NCBI RefSeq assembly: GCF_049275935.1
Contig: NZ_CP184830.1
Location: 2,666,001-2,730,000, forward strand
Source of the DNA: Endozoicomonas_A sp049275935
GTDB taxonomy: Bacteria > Pseudomonadota > Gammaproteobacteria > Pseudomonadales > Endozoicomonadaceae
Direction: 5' to 3'
Length of the DNA stretch: 64,000 nt
The notes beneath the pieces are model-generated. The model ran no database searches. It saw nothing but the letters and a program-made list of their open reading frames with translations, and was not told the origin of the DNA. Every line of letters starts with the position of its first letter. Position 1 is the stretch's first letter. Of the stretch, positions 56,017 to 64,000 are shown piece by piece. Both the position numbers and the translations under genes were made by a program.

Positions 56017-59000
56017 ATGGATCCGCTTCCTATTAAAACAACAGAACAGCCAGCTTTTGCTGGTTGTATCCGTTCCTCTGGCAATAGTGCTAAGACAGGC
56101 GTCGCTTTTGCCAAAAAAGTAAGTATAAGTGAAAAGCTAATGCGCCCGGATGTTGCTTCTGAAAAGTGGAATCAGGCAATCAAAATTGATTGTCAGGCCG
56201 GGCATAAACGTAATGTAACCGTTGCTGAGATTACCTCGAAAATCAGTGGCACATCACTGGCAGCGCTGACCATTGAACCGTTAAAAAAGCGTCCAAAAAT
56301 AGCTGCAACCGAAACAGCCCATTGGCCGGTCATTGATCCATCGTTAATTGAATCTACTCAGGTAGCGAAAACAGCCTTGCTTCAGCCTTATCGCCCATCA
56401 CACATCTCACCTCCTGCCGGGACCATTGCCCGTGAGGTTCATGGTCTCCAGCACAGTTGCCGGGCGGCGATCTGGGCAGTAGCCCTGTTGCAACAGCGTA
56501 AATTGCACGGCGATCCCCTGGCGTGGGCATTTCCCGACCAGATGATACCCTTGCTGATCAAAACCTGCCTGTTTCACGATACGGGTCGTGAAGGCGATGG
56601 GAACGATACGCCCGAGTGGGAGCGGGCCAGTGCTGACAACCTTAGGGAACATCTGCGCAACATCGGCGTGGATCAGTCCCTGGCCTGGCAGTGTGGTGAG
56701 GCCATTTGCCACAAGGATAATCCGAAGGGCTGCGAGCATCTGCCCGAGGCGATACAGACCCTGCGCAGCCTGCTCCATGACGCCGATACGCTGGATGTTA
56801 TGCGGGTCAGAGGGTGCTTTTACATGGATCGGCTGGAATGTTTCGCTGACTGTCAGGATGATCAGCAGAGGCAAGAATGGCGCGAGCTGGCCGAAGAGGT
56901 CTGCCGGGTGATTGCCAGGCAGGGTGACCTCTGGTCTCCGATCAAGTTGCAGGACAGTGACGCAAACTGCGAATATTTCTTCAGTATCGGTACCGGCAGC
57001 CTGTGTCAAAACACTAAGAAGCATTGGGAGCACCACCCTTCGCCCTTCAGTTATCAGCTATTTAGCATAGGTGAGCAGTCCGGTGTTGTCCGGGAGTTGA
57101 TTAGGCCCTATACCGGACAGCTGACAGAACCACCGGCATCGTCTTTCTCCCTGGCAAAACTGACCCCGCAAGCTGCTACCATGGAAGAATGCCAAAGCTG
57201 CACCTTGTCAGCGGGGCTTTACACCGACCCCATCAGCCAACAAGTATATTCCGTCAAAGCGGCGAGCTGTGAGCTAAGCGCCCGCAACCAGCTGCTAATG
57301 GCTAACCTTGCCGGGCTGCTGGGCATCACAGTACCTCAAAGTTTTGTTCATGAGGAGCAGGATCATTTTTATGTGGTCAGTCCTTTCCCCAAACAATGGC
57401 AGGGCAAGCTCAAAGGCGGCGAGGCGACGCTGCGCTCTTTGTCTCCAGGGCAGTGGGCCAGATTATTGCTGATTAATGTAATTGTCGGTAACGAAAGTAT
57501 GGTAAACAGTGCCTGGGAGGGCATTGAACTGACCCCGGAAGGGGAGCCGGTCATGTTTCACTGGGATTATGCCGGGATGGCAACTCGCTACCCGTGTCCT
57601 GAAAAACCAGAGCCCGCCCCCAAAACGGATGACTTTTCCTCCATGCCCGTGCTGCTGCAAAAACTGCGGGACCCTCAGGCGCCCTCCATGAACTCGTTGC
57701 CGATCTATAACCCCTGCGTCGATATTCTCGTGCAATTAGAGGATGACTTGCTGGGCCATACCCTGAAGGATATCTTGCGCCAGGTTGACTGGCAGGCCCT
57801 GGACCGGCTCATCGAACACAGCGGTTTTCTGCCCGGTGACCGCAGCTGGTTACGACAGACTATTCATGATCGCATTGCCTGGCTGACCACTCGCTTTCCC
57901 AACAGTCTGGAGGCAGGTGAGCGGGTATCCATGGCGGAATACAAGGCGATAGAGGCGGCGGGTATCCGTGGTGGTTGGCTGCCGGTCAAAGGCCGGGATA
58001 TCTGCGGCGGGCAGATCGGTATCAGCCAGTTACTGGATGCCAATGGCCAACCCATTACCCGGATGACCCTGAAGTTGTCCCGGGAAGCGGGCAATAAACT
58101 GGCTGATAACCTGGCCCTGGATCGGGGATTGCACCGTCTGGCGATGCGGGTTAAATATACCAACTTTGCCCTGAATGATTCCAGGTATGCCCTGGAAGGC
58201 AGTTACCGCGACTGGCGCAGTGACCTGGCCAGCCTGGCCAATGATTGTGAGAGAGTGGCCGGGCAGTTAGCCAAAAATAAATCACGATGGCAGGCAAAGG
58301 ATCACAATACCATTGATAACACCGTGACGATTCTGCAGGACATTGCTAACAAGTGCCGGGCATCATCAAAAGCCGACGTACCGTATATTGCAGAACTGCC
58401 AGCCATCAAAACACCACTGCCCGTCCCTGTCTTTCCTGCACGAGTCAGTTCAAGAATTGGCGAAGAGGTTGAAGCGACAGTAGAACTGGCTGAATTCAGC
58501 CATGGTTTTGCCAAACTGACAGGCCAGAGCGTCAGTTATTTGAGTCCGGAACAACTGAAGGAAGCCCGGTTGGCCACCCCACCGGTTCGGGCTGTATTAC
58601 TTGAATCGACCGTCTGTGAAGGGGGCAATATCCTGTTTTCACCTCCGAACCTGCCTGATGCCCTGAGTTATGAAAATCAACTGACCCTCACCTTTGGGGG
58701 ACACAATAAAACGGTGGTTGAAGCATTGTTCAGGGAGCTGGCAGAGCTGGGCATTGACGGGGAGCGGCCGGATACCAGTGATCTGGAGGCGATATGGCTG
58801 GACGCCCTGGCCGACTACCACGGCTGCCTTGGTAATATGAACCGTGCCGTGGCAGCGGATATTAATACCCCGGTAAACACCAGCAAAAAAGCGTTTCTTA
58901 AACGGTTGCTGAATCTCAGTGATGAAGAACTGAAATGGGACACCCACTCTCGTATTCGCGCAGGACGTTGGGTGCAATTCCTTCCGGGGTTTCCCCATGG

Positions 59001-60939
59001 CATTTCGGCAAACCCCGCAAGGAACTTCTGCCTTGGGCACAATTTAAACTTTCATGCAGAGGAGGAGCGGAACAGTGAACAGTTTTTGCTCAGCCTGGAA
59101 AATGAAGCTGCCCTGAACTCTTTTGAAAGACGTAGTCAGATCGGTATGGAACCCCATGATATCGGTGCGATGCATACGGTAACAAGGATGAATTGCGACA
59201 CAAAATACATATTTTTCCGAGTCATGGAGGGGCTGGAGGATAAGTCCAGATACAAACCTGGTGGGGCCATGTCTTTGCGTCTGACTTCTGAAACACTCGG
59301 TCGTATGGATGCAGAAATTTATAGAGATGAAAAGCATTATGGGAAGGAATTTTCTGGTTTGGAAGCCTTCACACGTAATGAAAAAATCATTACGCGATCG
59401 ACCTATGACTACCGAAGTGTGATTGAGCACAGTAGTTTACAAGAGACTCGTTTTTCCAATCCCGTGTCCCTGCTTGACGAGTTATACAAGCTTGAGATGA
59501 GTTCTCTCGAAGGACAGCGGCAATTGTTGGGTACACTAAAGAAACGCTTTAGCCACTGGCCCGATGGACGTCCGCTGGAACAGCTTTTCCGGGAATCCTG
59601 GTCAATCTATTACCACGAGTTAATCTCTGAAGGCAGCGAGTATCACGAAGGCATCAAAGGACTCGTCAAGTGTTGTGGCAAAGAGCAAATACAGTTGCTG
59701 TTTCAGCAAAACCCACAACTGTTGGAGGGCAAGCTGGATTCCCTGGATGGTCTTACGTTAAATAGTGAGGGTCGTATAGAAAGGATTGATTTCAGCGGCT
59801 GTTCAATGGAGGGAACAAGACTGAAATCCACTCTTTTTAACAAATGTAAATTTAATACAGAGTTGTTAAACAGTGCCAAAGTTGACTATGGCTTTTTCAG
59901 CAAATGTTCTTTTGAAGGTAAGCGGTTTTCATCATTGGTATTAGACAAGGTTCGCTTTTACGCTCCAGCTGGTAAGGATGGCCTGGTACTTGAAAGTACA
60001 CACCATCTTTCCCGAATCATATATCAGTCGTGTATTAATCAAAACAATGAGTTCAATCTGGGGCAATGGCTGGATGTGATGATAAAAAGTGATTTTCTAC
60101 ACTACGACTCAACACCGCTGGAGAATTTAATCAGTGATGTGCTGTCCCAAAATATTAATGAAATTAAAAGCACTTATCCAAAAAAACTTTGTCAAATTAC
60201 TGATGTACTTTTTTTCTTTGAATTTGAAAATACTGCCAATGCAGTAAGTTTTATCGAAAATAATCCGGAATTCTGTGATTGCAAAATCAAAGATCTCAAA
60301 GATTGGTATTTTGATTTAAGAGCGACCTTCCTAAAAGAAGTACGTTGTGTCAACATGCGATTAAGTCCATTGGAAAGATTATTTGCCAAGAATCGCCTGA
60401 AACACAATGATTCTTCCCGGCAAGCGGTTTTGGCATTGATATTAAATGTTATTAATCTTGTTCTGTTCCCTGAATACAATGATAAATACATAGACTTTAG
60501 CGGTAATACCAACAGCGCGGATGAGCATGACGATTGCTTGAAGGATATTCCTGAGGTCAATCGCGAAAGTACAGAAAATAACTCCATTTTATCCCTGAAA
60601 ACAGACGGCTTGCCTCTGGTTAAAATGCGAGAGTTCAAAGCTCATTTTTGTAAATTACACCTTAGTGAGTGCCGGGAATATTTTCATCGACTCTGGAAAG
60701 AATGCTCAGAAGAGAGTCAATTAACAATAGCCAAACACTGTTTGCGTCATCAAAATATTGCCGTTAGTCCTATAACAACCAAGGAATTTATGGATTTGTT
60801 GTCTAAAGACCAGGACGAGCAATATTGGCTGGAAATCTATCTCGCTAACATGGGTAAACATACAAAAAATGAGGATGAGTGGAACCGCTTGATTCCGGAA
60901 TATTTTCGAGGGTGGGCTAATAATAACGAATTTTATTGA
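56017..60939 (+). CDS. Giant SidE-phosphodiesterase-like effector, copy 6 (1640 aa)
   Basis: Intact. The first 90 residues are of a second type (MDPLPIKTTEQPAFAGCIRS, EKWNQAIKIDCQAGHKRNVT) shared only with copy 7; homology with the others resumes at LKKRPKIAATETAHWPVIDP. HD-like motifs are HGLQHSCRAA, FHDTGREGDGND and LLHDADTLDVMRVRG. The kinase-like loop reads VIVGNESMVNS, showing that the residue at the usual catalytic Asp position is not conserved (N, K or S) while the Glu before it is. C-terminal ~450 residues are the most diverged in the array. It ends NNEFY. Confidence 0.75.
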   Translation: MDPLPIKTTEQPAFAGCIRSSGNSAKTGVAFAKKVSISEKLMRPDVASEKWNQAIKIDCQAGHKRNVTVAEITSKISGTSLAALTIEPLKKRPKIAATETAHWPVIDPSLIESTQVAKTALLQPYRPSHISPPAGTIAREVHGLQHSCRAAIWAVALLQQRKLHGDPLAWAFPDQMIPLLIKTCLFHDTGREGDGNDTPEWERASADNLREHLRNIGVDQSLAWQCGEAICHKDNPKGCEHLPEAIQTLRSLLHDADTLDVMRVRGCFYMDRLECFADCQDDQQRQEWRELAEEVCRVIARQGDLWSPIKLQDSDANCEYFFSIGTGSLCQNTKKHWEHHPSPFSYQLFSIGEQSGVVRELIRPYTGQLTEPPASSFSLAKLTPQAATMEECQSCTLSAGLYTDPISQQVYSVKAASCELSARNQLLMANLAGLLGITVPQSFVHEEQDHFYVVSPFPKQWQGKLKGGEATLRSLSPGQWARLLLINVIVGNESMVNSAWEGIELTPEGEPVMFHWDYAGMATRYPCPEKPEPAPKTDDFSSMPVLLQKLRDPQAPSMNSLPIYNPCVDILVQLEDDLLGHTLKDILRQVDWQALDRLIEHSGFLPGDRSWLRQTIHDRIAWLTTRFPNSLEAGERVSMAEYKAIEAAGIRGGWLPVKGRDICGGQIGISQLLDANGQPITRMTLKLSREAGNKLADNLALDRGLHRLAMRVKYTNFALNDSRYALEGSYRDWRSDLASLANDCERVAGQLAKNKSRWQAKDHNTIDNTVTILQDIANKCRASSKADVPYIAELPAIKTPLPVPVFPARVSSRIGEEVEATVELAEFSHGFAKLTGQSVSYLSPEQLKEARLATPPVRAVLLESTVCEGGNILFSPPNLPDALSYENQLTLTFGGHNKTVVEALFRELAELGIDGERPDTSDLEAIWLDALADYHGCLGNMNRAVAADINTPVNTSKKAFLKRLLNLSDEELKWDTHSRIRAGRWVQFLPGFPHGISANPARNFCLGHNLNFHAEEERNSEQFLLSLENEAALNSFERRSQIGMEPHDIGAMHTVTRMNCDTKYIFFRVMEGLEDKSRYKPGGAMSLRLTSETLGRMDAEIYRDEKHYGKEFSGLEAFTRNEKIITRSTYDYRSVIEHSSLQETRFSNPVSLLDELYKLEMSSLEGQRQLLGTLKKRFSHWPDGRPLEQLFRESWSIYYHELISEGSEYHEGIKGLVKCCGKEQIQLLFQQNPQLLEGKLDSLDGLTLNSEGRIERIDFSGCSMEGTRLKSTLFNKCKFNTELLNSAKVDYGFFSKCSFEGKRFSSLVLDKVRFYAPAGKDGLVLESTHHLSRIIYQSCINQNNEFNLGQWLDVMIKSDFLHYDSTPLENLISDVLSQNINEIKSTYPKKLCQITDVLFFFEFENTANAVSFIENNPEFCDCKIKDLKDWYFDLRATFLKEVRCVNMRLSPLERLFAKNRLKHNDSSRQAVLALILNVINLVLFPEYNDKYIDFSGNTNSADEHDDCLKDIPEVNRESTENNSILSLKTDGLPLVKMREFKAHFCKLHLSECREYFHRLWKECSEESQLTIAKHCLRHQNIAVSPITTKEFMDLLSKDQDEQYWLEIYLANMGKHTKNEDEWNRLIPEYFRGWANNNEFY

Positions 60940-60968
60940 GCTCGAATTGCCTGCCTGCGAGCCTATGA

Positions 60969-61050
60969 ATGACCAGGACACCCACACCTTTTTCAGCCTG
61001 CCTGCGAGCATATTACGCATCGTCTGGATTTTTAGCCCTGACAATGGAGG
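60969..61050 (+). repeat. 82-bp repeat, copy 2
   Basis: Second copy of the unit at 55842-55923, directly followed at 61051-61074 by 24 bases identical to the 3' end of giant copy 1 (34591-34614). Confidence 0.8.
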
Positions 61051-61101
61051 AAACCAACTGGTTAGGTACTTATTACAAGGACAGCAGTGAGGGCTAAAAA
61101 A

Positions 61102-64000
61102 ATGGATTCGCTCCCCAGGAAAACAGTAGGTGGAACAACAGAACAGCTATCTTTTGCCGGTTGTATCCCTTCATCTGACAATAGTGTTAACAAAGGCGTC
61201 GCCTTTGCCACCAGGAAAGTGAGTGAACTTGAAGAGGTCATGCTCCCCGGTGCTGCTTCTGAAAAGTGGAATCAGGCAATCAAAATTGATTGTCAGGCCG
61301 GGCATAAACGTAATGTAACCGTTGCTGATATTACTTCGAAAATCAGTGGCACATCACTGGCAACGCTGACCAGTGAACCGGTAGAAAAGTGTCCGAGTAT
61401 AGGCGAAACCGAAACTGAACCAGCCCATTGGCCGGTCATTGATCCATCGTTGATTGAATCCACTCAGGTAGCAAAAACGGCCTTGCTTCAGCCTTATCGC
61501 CCATCACACATCTCACCTTCTGCCCAGACCATTGCCCGCGAGGTTCACGGTCTCCAGCACAGTTGCCGGGCGGCGATCTGGGCAGTAGCCCTGTTGCAAC
61601 AGCGTAAACTGCACGGCGATCGCCTGGCGCGGGAATTTCCCGACCAAATGATACCCTTGCTGATCAAAACCTGCCTGTTTCACGATACTGGCCGTGAAGG
61701 CGATGGTTTCGATACGTTGGAGTGGGAGCGGGCCAGTGCTGACAATCTGAGGGAACATCTGCGCAACATCTGCGTGGATCAGTCCCCGGCCTGGCAGTGT
61801 GGTGAAGCCATTTGCCACAAGGATAATCCGAAGGGCTGCGAGCATCTGCCCGAGGCGATACAAACCCTGCGCAGTCTGCTCCACGATGCAGATACGCTGG
61901 AAGTCATGCGGATCAGAAGATGTTTTTACATGGATCGGCTGGAGTGTTTTGCTGACTGTCAGGATGATCTCAAGAGGCAAGACTGGCGCCTGCTGGCCGA
62001 AGAGGTCTGCCGGGTGATTGCCAGGCAGGGTGACCTCTGGTGTCCGATCAAGTTGCAGGACAGTGAAGCAAACCACAAACATTTCTTCAGCATCGGTGCC
62101 GCCACCCGCTGTGAAAACACTAAGAAGCAGTGGGAGCACCATCCTTCGCCCTTTAGTTATCAGCTGTTTAGCATAGGTGAACAGTCCGGTGTTGTTCGGG
62201 AGTTGATTACGCCCTATACCGGACAGCTGACAGAACCACCGGCATCGTCCTTCTCTCTGGCAAAACTGACTCCGCAAGCTGGTGCCATGAAAAGTGCTGC
62301 CATGGAAGAATGTCATAGCACCTGGCCAGCGGCGCTTCACAACGACCCCGTTAGCCAACAAGTATATTCCGTCAAACCGGCGAGCTGTGAGCTAAGCGCC
62401 CGCAACCAGCTGCTAATGGCTAACCTTGCCGGGCTGCTGGGCATCACAGTCCCTCAGAGTTTTGTTCATGAGGAGCAGGGTCATTTTTATGTGGTCAGTC
62501 CCGTTCCCGAACAATGGCAGGGCAAGCTCAAAGGCGGCGAGGCGACGCTGCGCTCTCTTTCTTCAGAGCAGTGGGCCAGATTATTGCTGATTAATGTGAT
62601 TGTCGGTAACGAAAGCATGGTGAACAGTGCCTGGGAGGGCATTGAACTAACCCCGGAAGGGGAGCCGGTCATGTTCCATTGGGATTATGCCGGGATGGCA
62701 ACTCGCTACCCGTGTCCTGAAAAACCAGAGCCCGCCTCGAAAACGGATGACTTTTCCTCCATGCCCTTGCTGCTGAATAAACTGCGGAACCCTCAGGCAC
62801 TCCTCTACCGTGAGTTAACCTCTGAAGACAGTAAGCATCACCCAGGCATCAAAGGTATCGTCAGCTCTTGTGGCGAAGAGCGCATACAGTTGCTGTTTGA
62901 ACAAAACCCACAACTGTTGGAGGGCAAGCTGGATTCCCTGGATGGTTTTGAGCTGAAGAGGAAGAGTCGTATAAAAAGCATTGATTTCAGTGGCTGTTCA
63001 ATGAAGGGTACAATCCTGCCATCCATTACATTTCAGCAATGTAAATTCAATACAGAGCTGTTAAACAGTGCCATTGTTGGCAGTTGCTTTTTCGCCCGAT
63101 GTTCTTTTGAAGGTGAGCGGTTTTCATCATCGGTATTAGACAATGTTCGGTTTTACACTCCAGGTGGTAAGGATGGCGAGGTACTTGAAAGTACATGCCA
63201 GATTTCCCGAATCCTGTATCAGTCCTGTGTTAATGAGAACAATGAGTTCAATCTGGAAAATTGGCTGGAGGTGATGGGGAAGAGTGATTATTTATGCTAT
63301 TTCTCAACATCGCTGGATGATTTAAGCCGGGATATTCTGTCCCAACATATTGATGAAATTATCAGAACTTATCCACAGCAACTTCATAAAATCATTTATG
63401 GACTTTTCTCCATTGAATTTAAAAGTACTGCCAATGCAATAAATTTTGTCCGGAATAATCCGGAGTTCTATCATAGTCAAATCAAAGATCTCAAAGATGT
63501 GTATTTTGAGTTCAGAACCACCTTCCTGAAAGAAGGAGATTATAATAGTACGAGTGGAAATCCACTTGAAGAATTATGCCCCCTCAATAGCCTCAAAGAC
63601 AATGACTTTTCCCGGGAATCAGTTTTGTCGTTGATGTTAAATGTTATGAACCTTGTTCTGTTCCCTGAATCCAATGACAAATACATAGACTTTGGCGTCA
63701 ATGCCAACAGTACGGATGAGCATGATGATTGCTTGAAGGAAATTCCTGAGGGCAGTAGCGAAAGTATACAAAACAACTCAATCTTATCCCTGCAAATAGA
63801 TGGCCTGCCTCTGGCTGAAATGGAAGCTTACAAAGCTTTTTTTTGTAATTATCAGCTCAAAGTGTATCGGGAATATTTTCATCAATTTTGGAAAGAATGC
63901 TCAGAAGAGAGTCAATTAAGAATAGCCAAACACTGTTTGCTTCATCAAAACATTGCCGTTAGCCCCTTAACAACCATTGAATTTTTTAATTCGTTGCCTG
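61102..64000 (+). CDS. Giant effector copy 7, internally deleted, cut by window edge
   Basis: An open frame of about 966 codons with no stop before the window end. It starts MDSLPRKTVGGTTEQLSFAG and keeps the HD-like domain (HGLQHSCRAA, FHDTGREGDGFD, LLHDADTLEVMRIR) and most of the kinase-like lobe (VIVGNESMVNS, HWDYAG). After KLRNPQA (~residue 560) it jumps in frame to LLYRELTSEDSKHHPGIKGI, which corresponds to ~residue 1195 of copy 6, removing about 630 residues, and then continues through the pentapeptide-like and C-terminal parts. Its promoter region is altered: the -35/-10 pair seen in copies 1-6 is gone. It may be a short functional variant or a silent cassette. Confidence 0.75.
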   Translation, partial: MDSLPRKTVGGTTEQLSFAGCIPSSDNSVNKGVAFATRKVSELEEVMLPGAASEKWNQAIKIDCQAGHKRNVTVADITSKISGTSLATLTSEPVEKCPSIGETETEPAHWPVIDPSLIESTQVAKTALLQPYRPSHISPSAQTIAREVHGLQHSCRAAIWAVALLQQRKLHGDRLAREFPDQMIPLLIKTCLFHDTGREGDGFDTLEWERASADNLREHLRNICVDQSPAWQCGEAICHKDNPKGCEHLPEAIQTLRSLLHDADTLEVMRIRRCFYMDRLECFADCQDDLKRQDWRLLAEEVCRVIARQGDLWCPIKLQDSEANHKHFFSIGAATRCENTKKQWEHHPSPFSYQLFSIGEQSGVVRELITPYTGQLTEPPASSFSLAKLTPQAGAMKSAAMEECHSTWPAALHNDPVSQQVYSVKPASCELSARNQLLMANLAGLLGITVPQSFVHEEQGHFYVVSPVPEQWQGKLKGGEATLRSLSSEQWARLLLINVIVGNESMVNSAWEGIELTPEGEPVMFHWDYAGMATRYPCPEKPEPASKTDDFSSMPLLLNKLRNPQALLYRELTSEDSKHHPGIKGIVSSCGEERIQLLFEQNPQLLEGKLDSLDGFELKRKSRIKSIDFSGCSMKGTILPSITFQQCKFNTELLNSAIVGSCFFARCSFEGERFSSSVLDNVRFYTPGGKDGEVLESTCQISRILYQSCVNENNEFNLENWLEVMGKSDYLCYFSTSLDDLSRDILSQHIDEIIRTYPQQLHKIIYGLFSIEFKSTANAINFVRNNPEFYHSQIKDLKDVYFEFRTTFLKEGDYNSTSGNPLEELCPLNSLKDNDFSRESVLSLMLNVMNLVLFPESNDKYIDFGVNANSTDEHDDCLKEIPEGSSESIQNNSILSLQIDGLPLAEMEAYKAFFCNYQLKVYREYFHQFWKECSEESQLRIAKHCLLHQNIAVSPLTTIEFFNSLP

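Noticed and set aside
29715..61101. The giant copies as one operon
   Set aside because: Each of copies 1-6 has its own promoter match about 66 bases before the start and a separate leader, so independent transcription is more likely.

Overview
The window looks like an accessory, effector-rich region of a gammaproteobacterial genome, most likely a marine or host-associated lineage such as Endozoicomonas. That guess is an inference: it rests on the mix of eukaryote-like proteins (RING-H2 finger, ankyrin repeats), giant multidomain paralogs, a BetT-type betaine/choline carrier and a heavy insertion-sequence load, not on any phylogenetic marker. No rRNA, tRNA or CRISPR array was seen.

Layout. 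1-1060: two tandem small Gly/Ala-rich proteins on the minus strand with duplicated leaders. 1200-2540: a phage-tail-like gene broken into two halves in permuted order around a YefM-YoeB toxin-antitoxin pair, the unit bounded by 14-bp direct repeats. 2570-5090: three tandem paralogs sharing a 'MTYG' N-terminus (one dead, one short, one full) separated by a ~330-bp duplicated leader. 5120-6830: two overlapping DUF29 genes, a small ORF and a RING-H2 protein. 7230-9195: BetT-like transporter. 9410-10970: an IS200/IS605 element with tnpA and tnpB. 11055-11520: a coiled-coil repeat protein. 11530-28640: three paralogs (A, B, C) of an unrecognised ~850-895-residue protein, with an IS1634-type element nested in a dead IS607-type element, a ParD-like antitoxin, an IS110/IS1111-type element inside paralog B, an IS630-type element and an ankyrin protein. 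28678-29340: a secreted protein. 29600-64000: seven tandem copies of a ~1640-residue protein family, the last internally deleted and cut by the window edge.

The giant family carries an HD-like metal/phosphodiesterase signature (HGVQH, FHDTGREGDG, LLHDADTLDVMR) that resembles the phosphodiesterase domain of the Legionella SidE/Dup effectors, then a HipA-like kinase-fold candidate and a late pentapeptide-like segment. The copies are mosaics of one another, which points to recombination within the array.

The most unifying signal is a promoter. Upstream of nearly every effector-like gene lies GGAACT(T/A), 16-17 bases, then TC(T/A/C)AA, which matches the RpoE-type (ECF sigma) promoter pattern. 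It occurs before the small Gly-rich genes, the MTYG genes, the RING gene, the ankyrin gene, paralogs A and B and copies 1-6 of the giant family. I did not find it before betT, the toxin-antitoxin genes, the DUF29 genes or the transposases. This suggests one envelope-stress or host-signal sigma factor controls this effector set.
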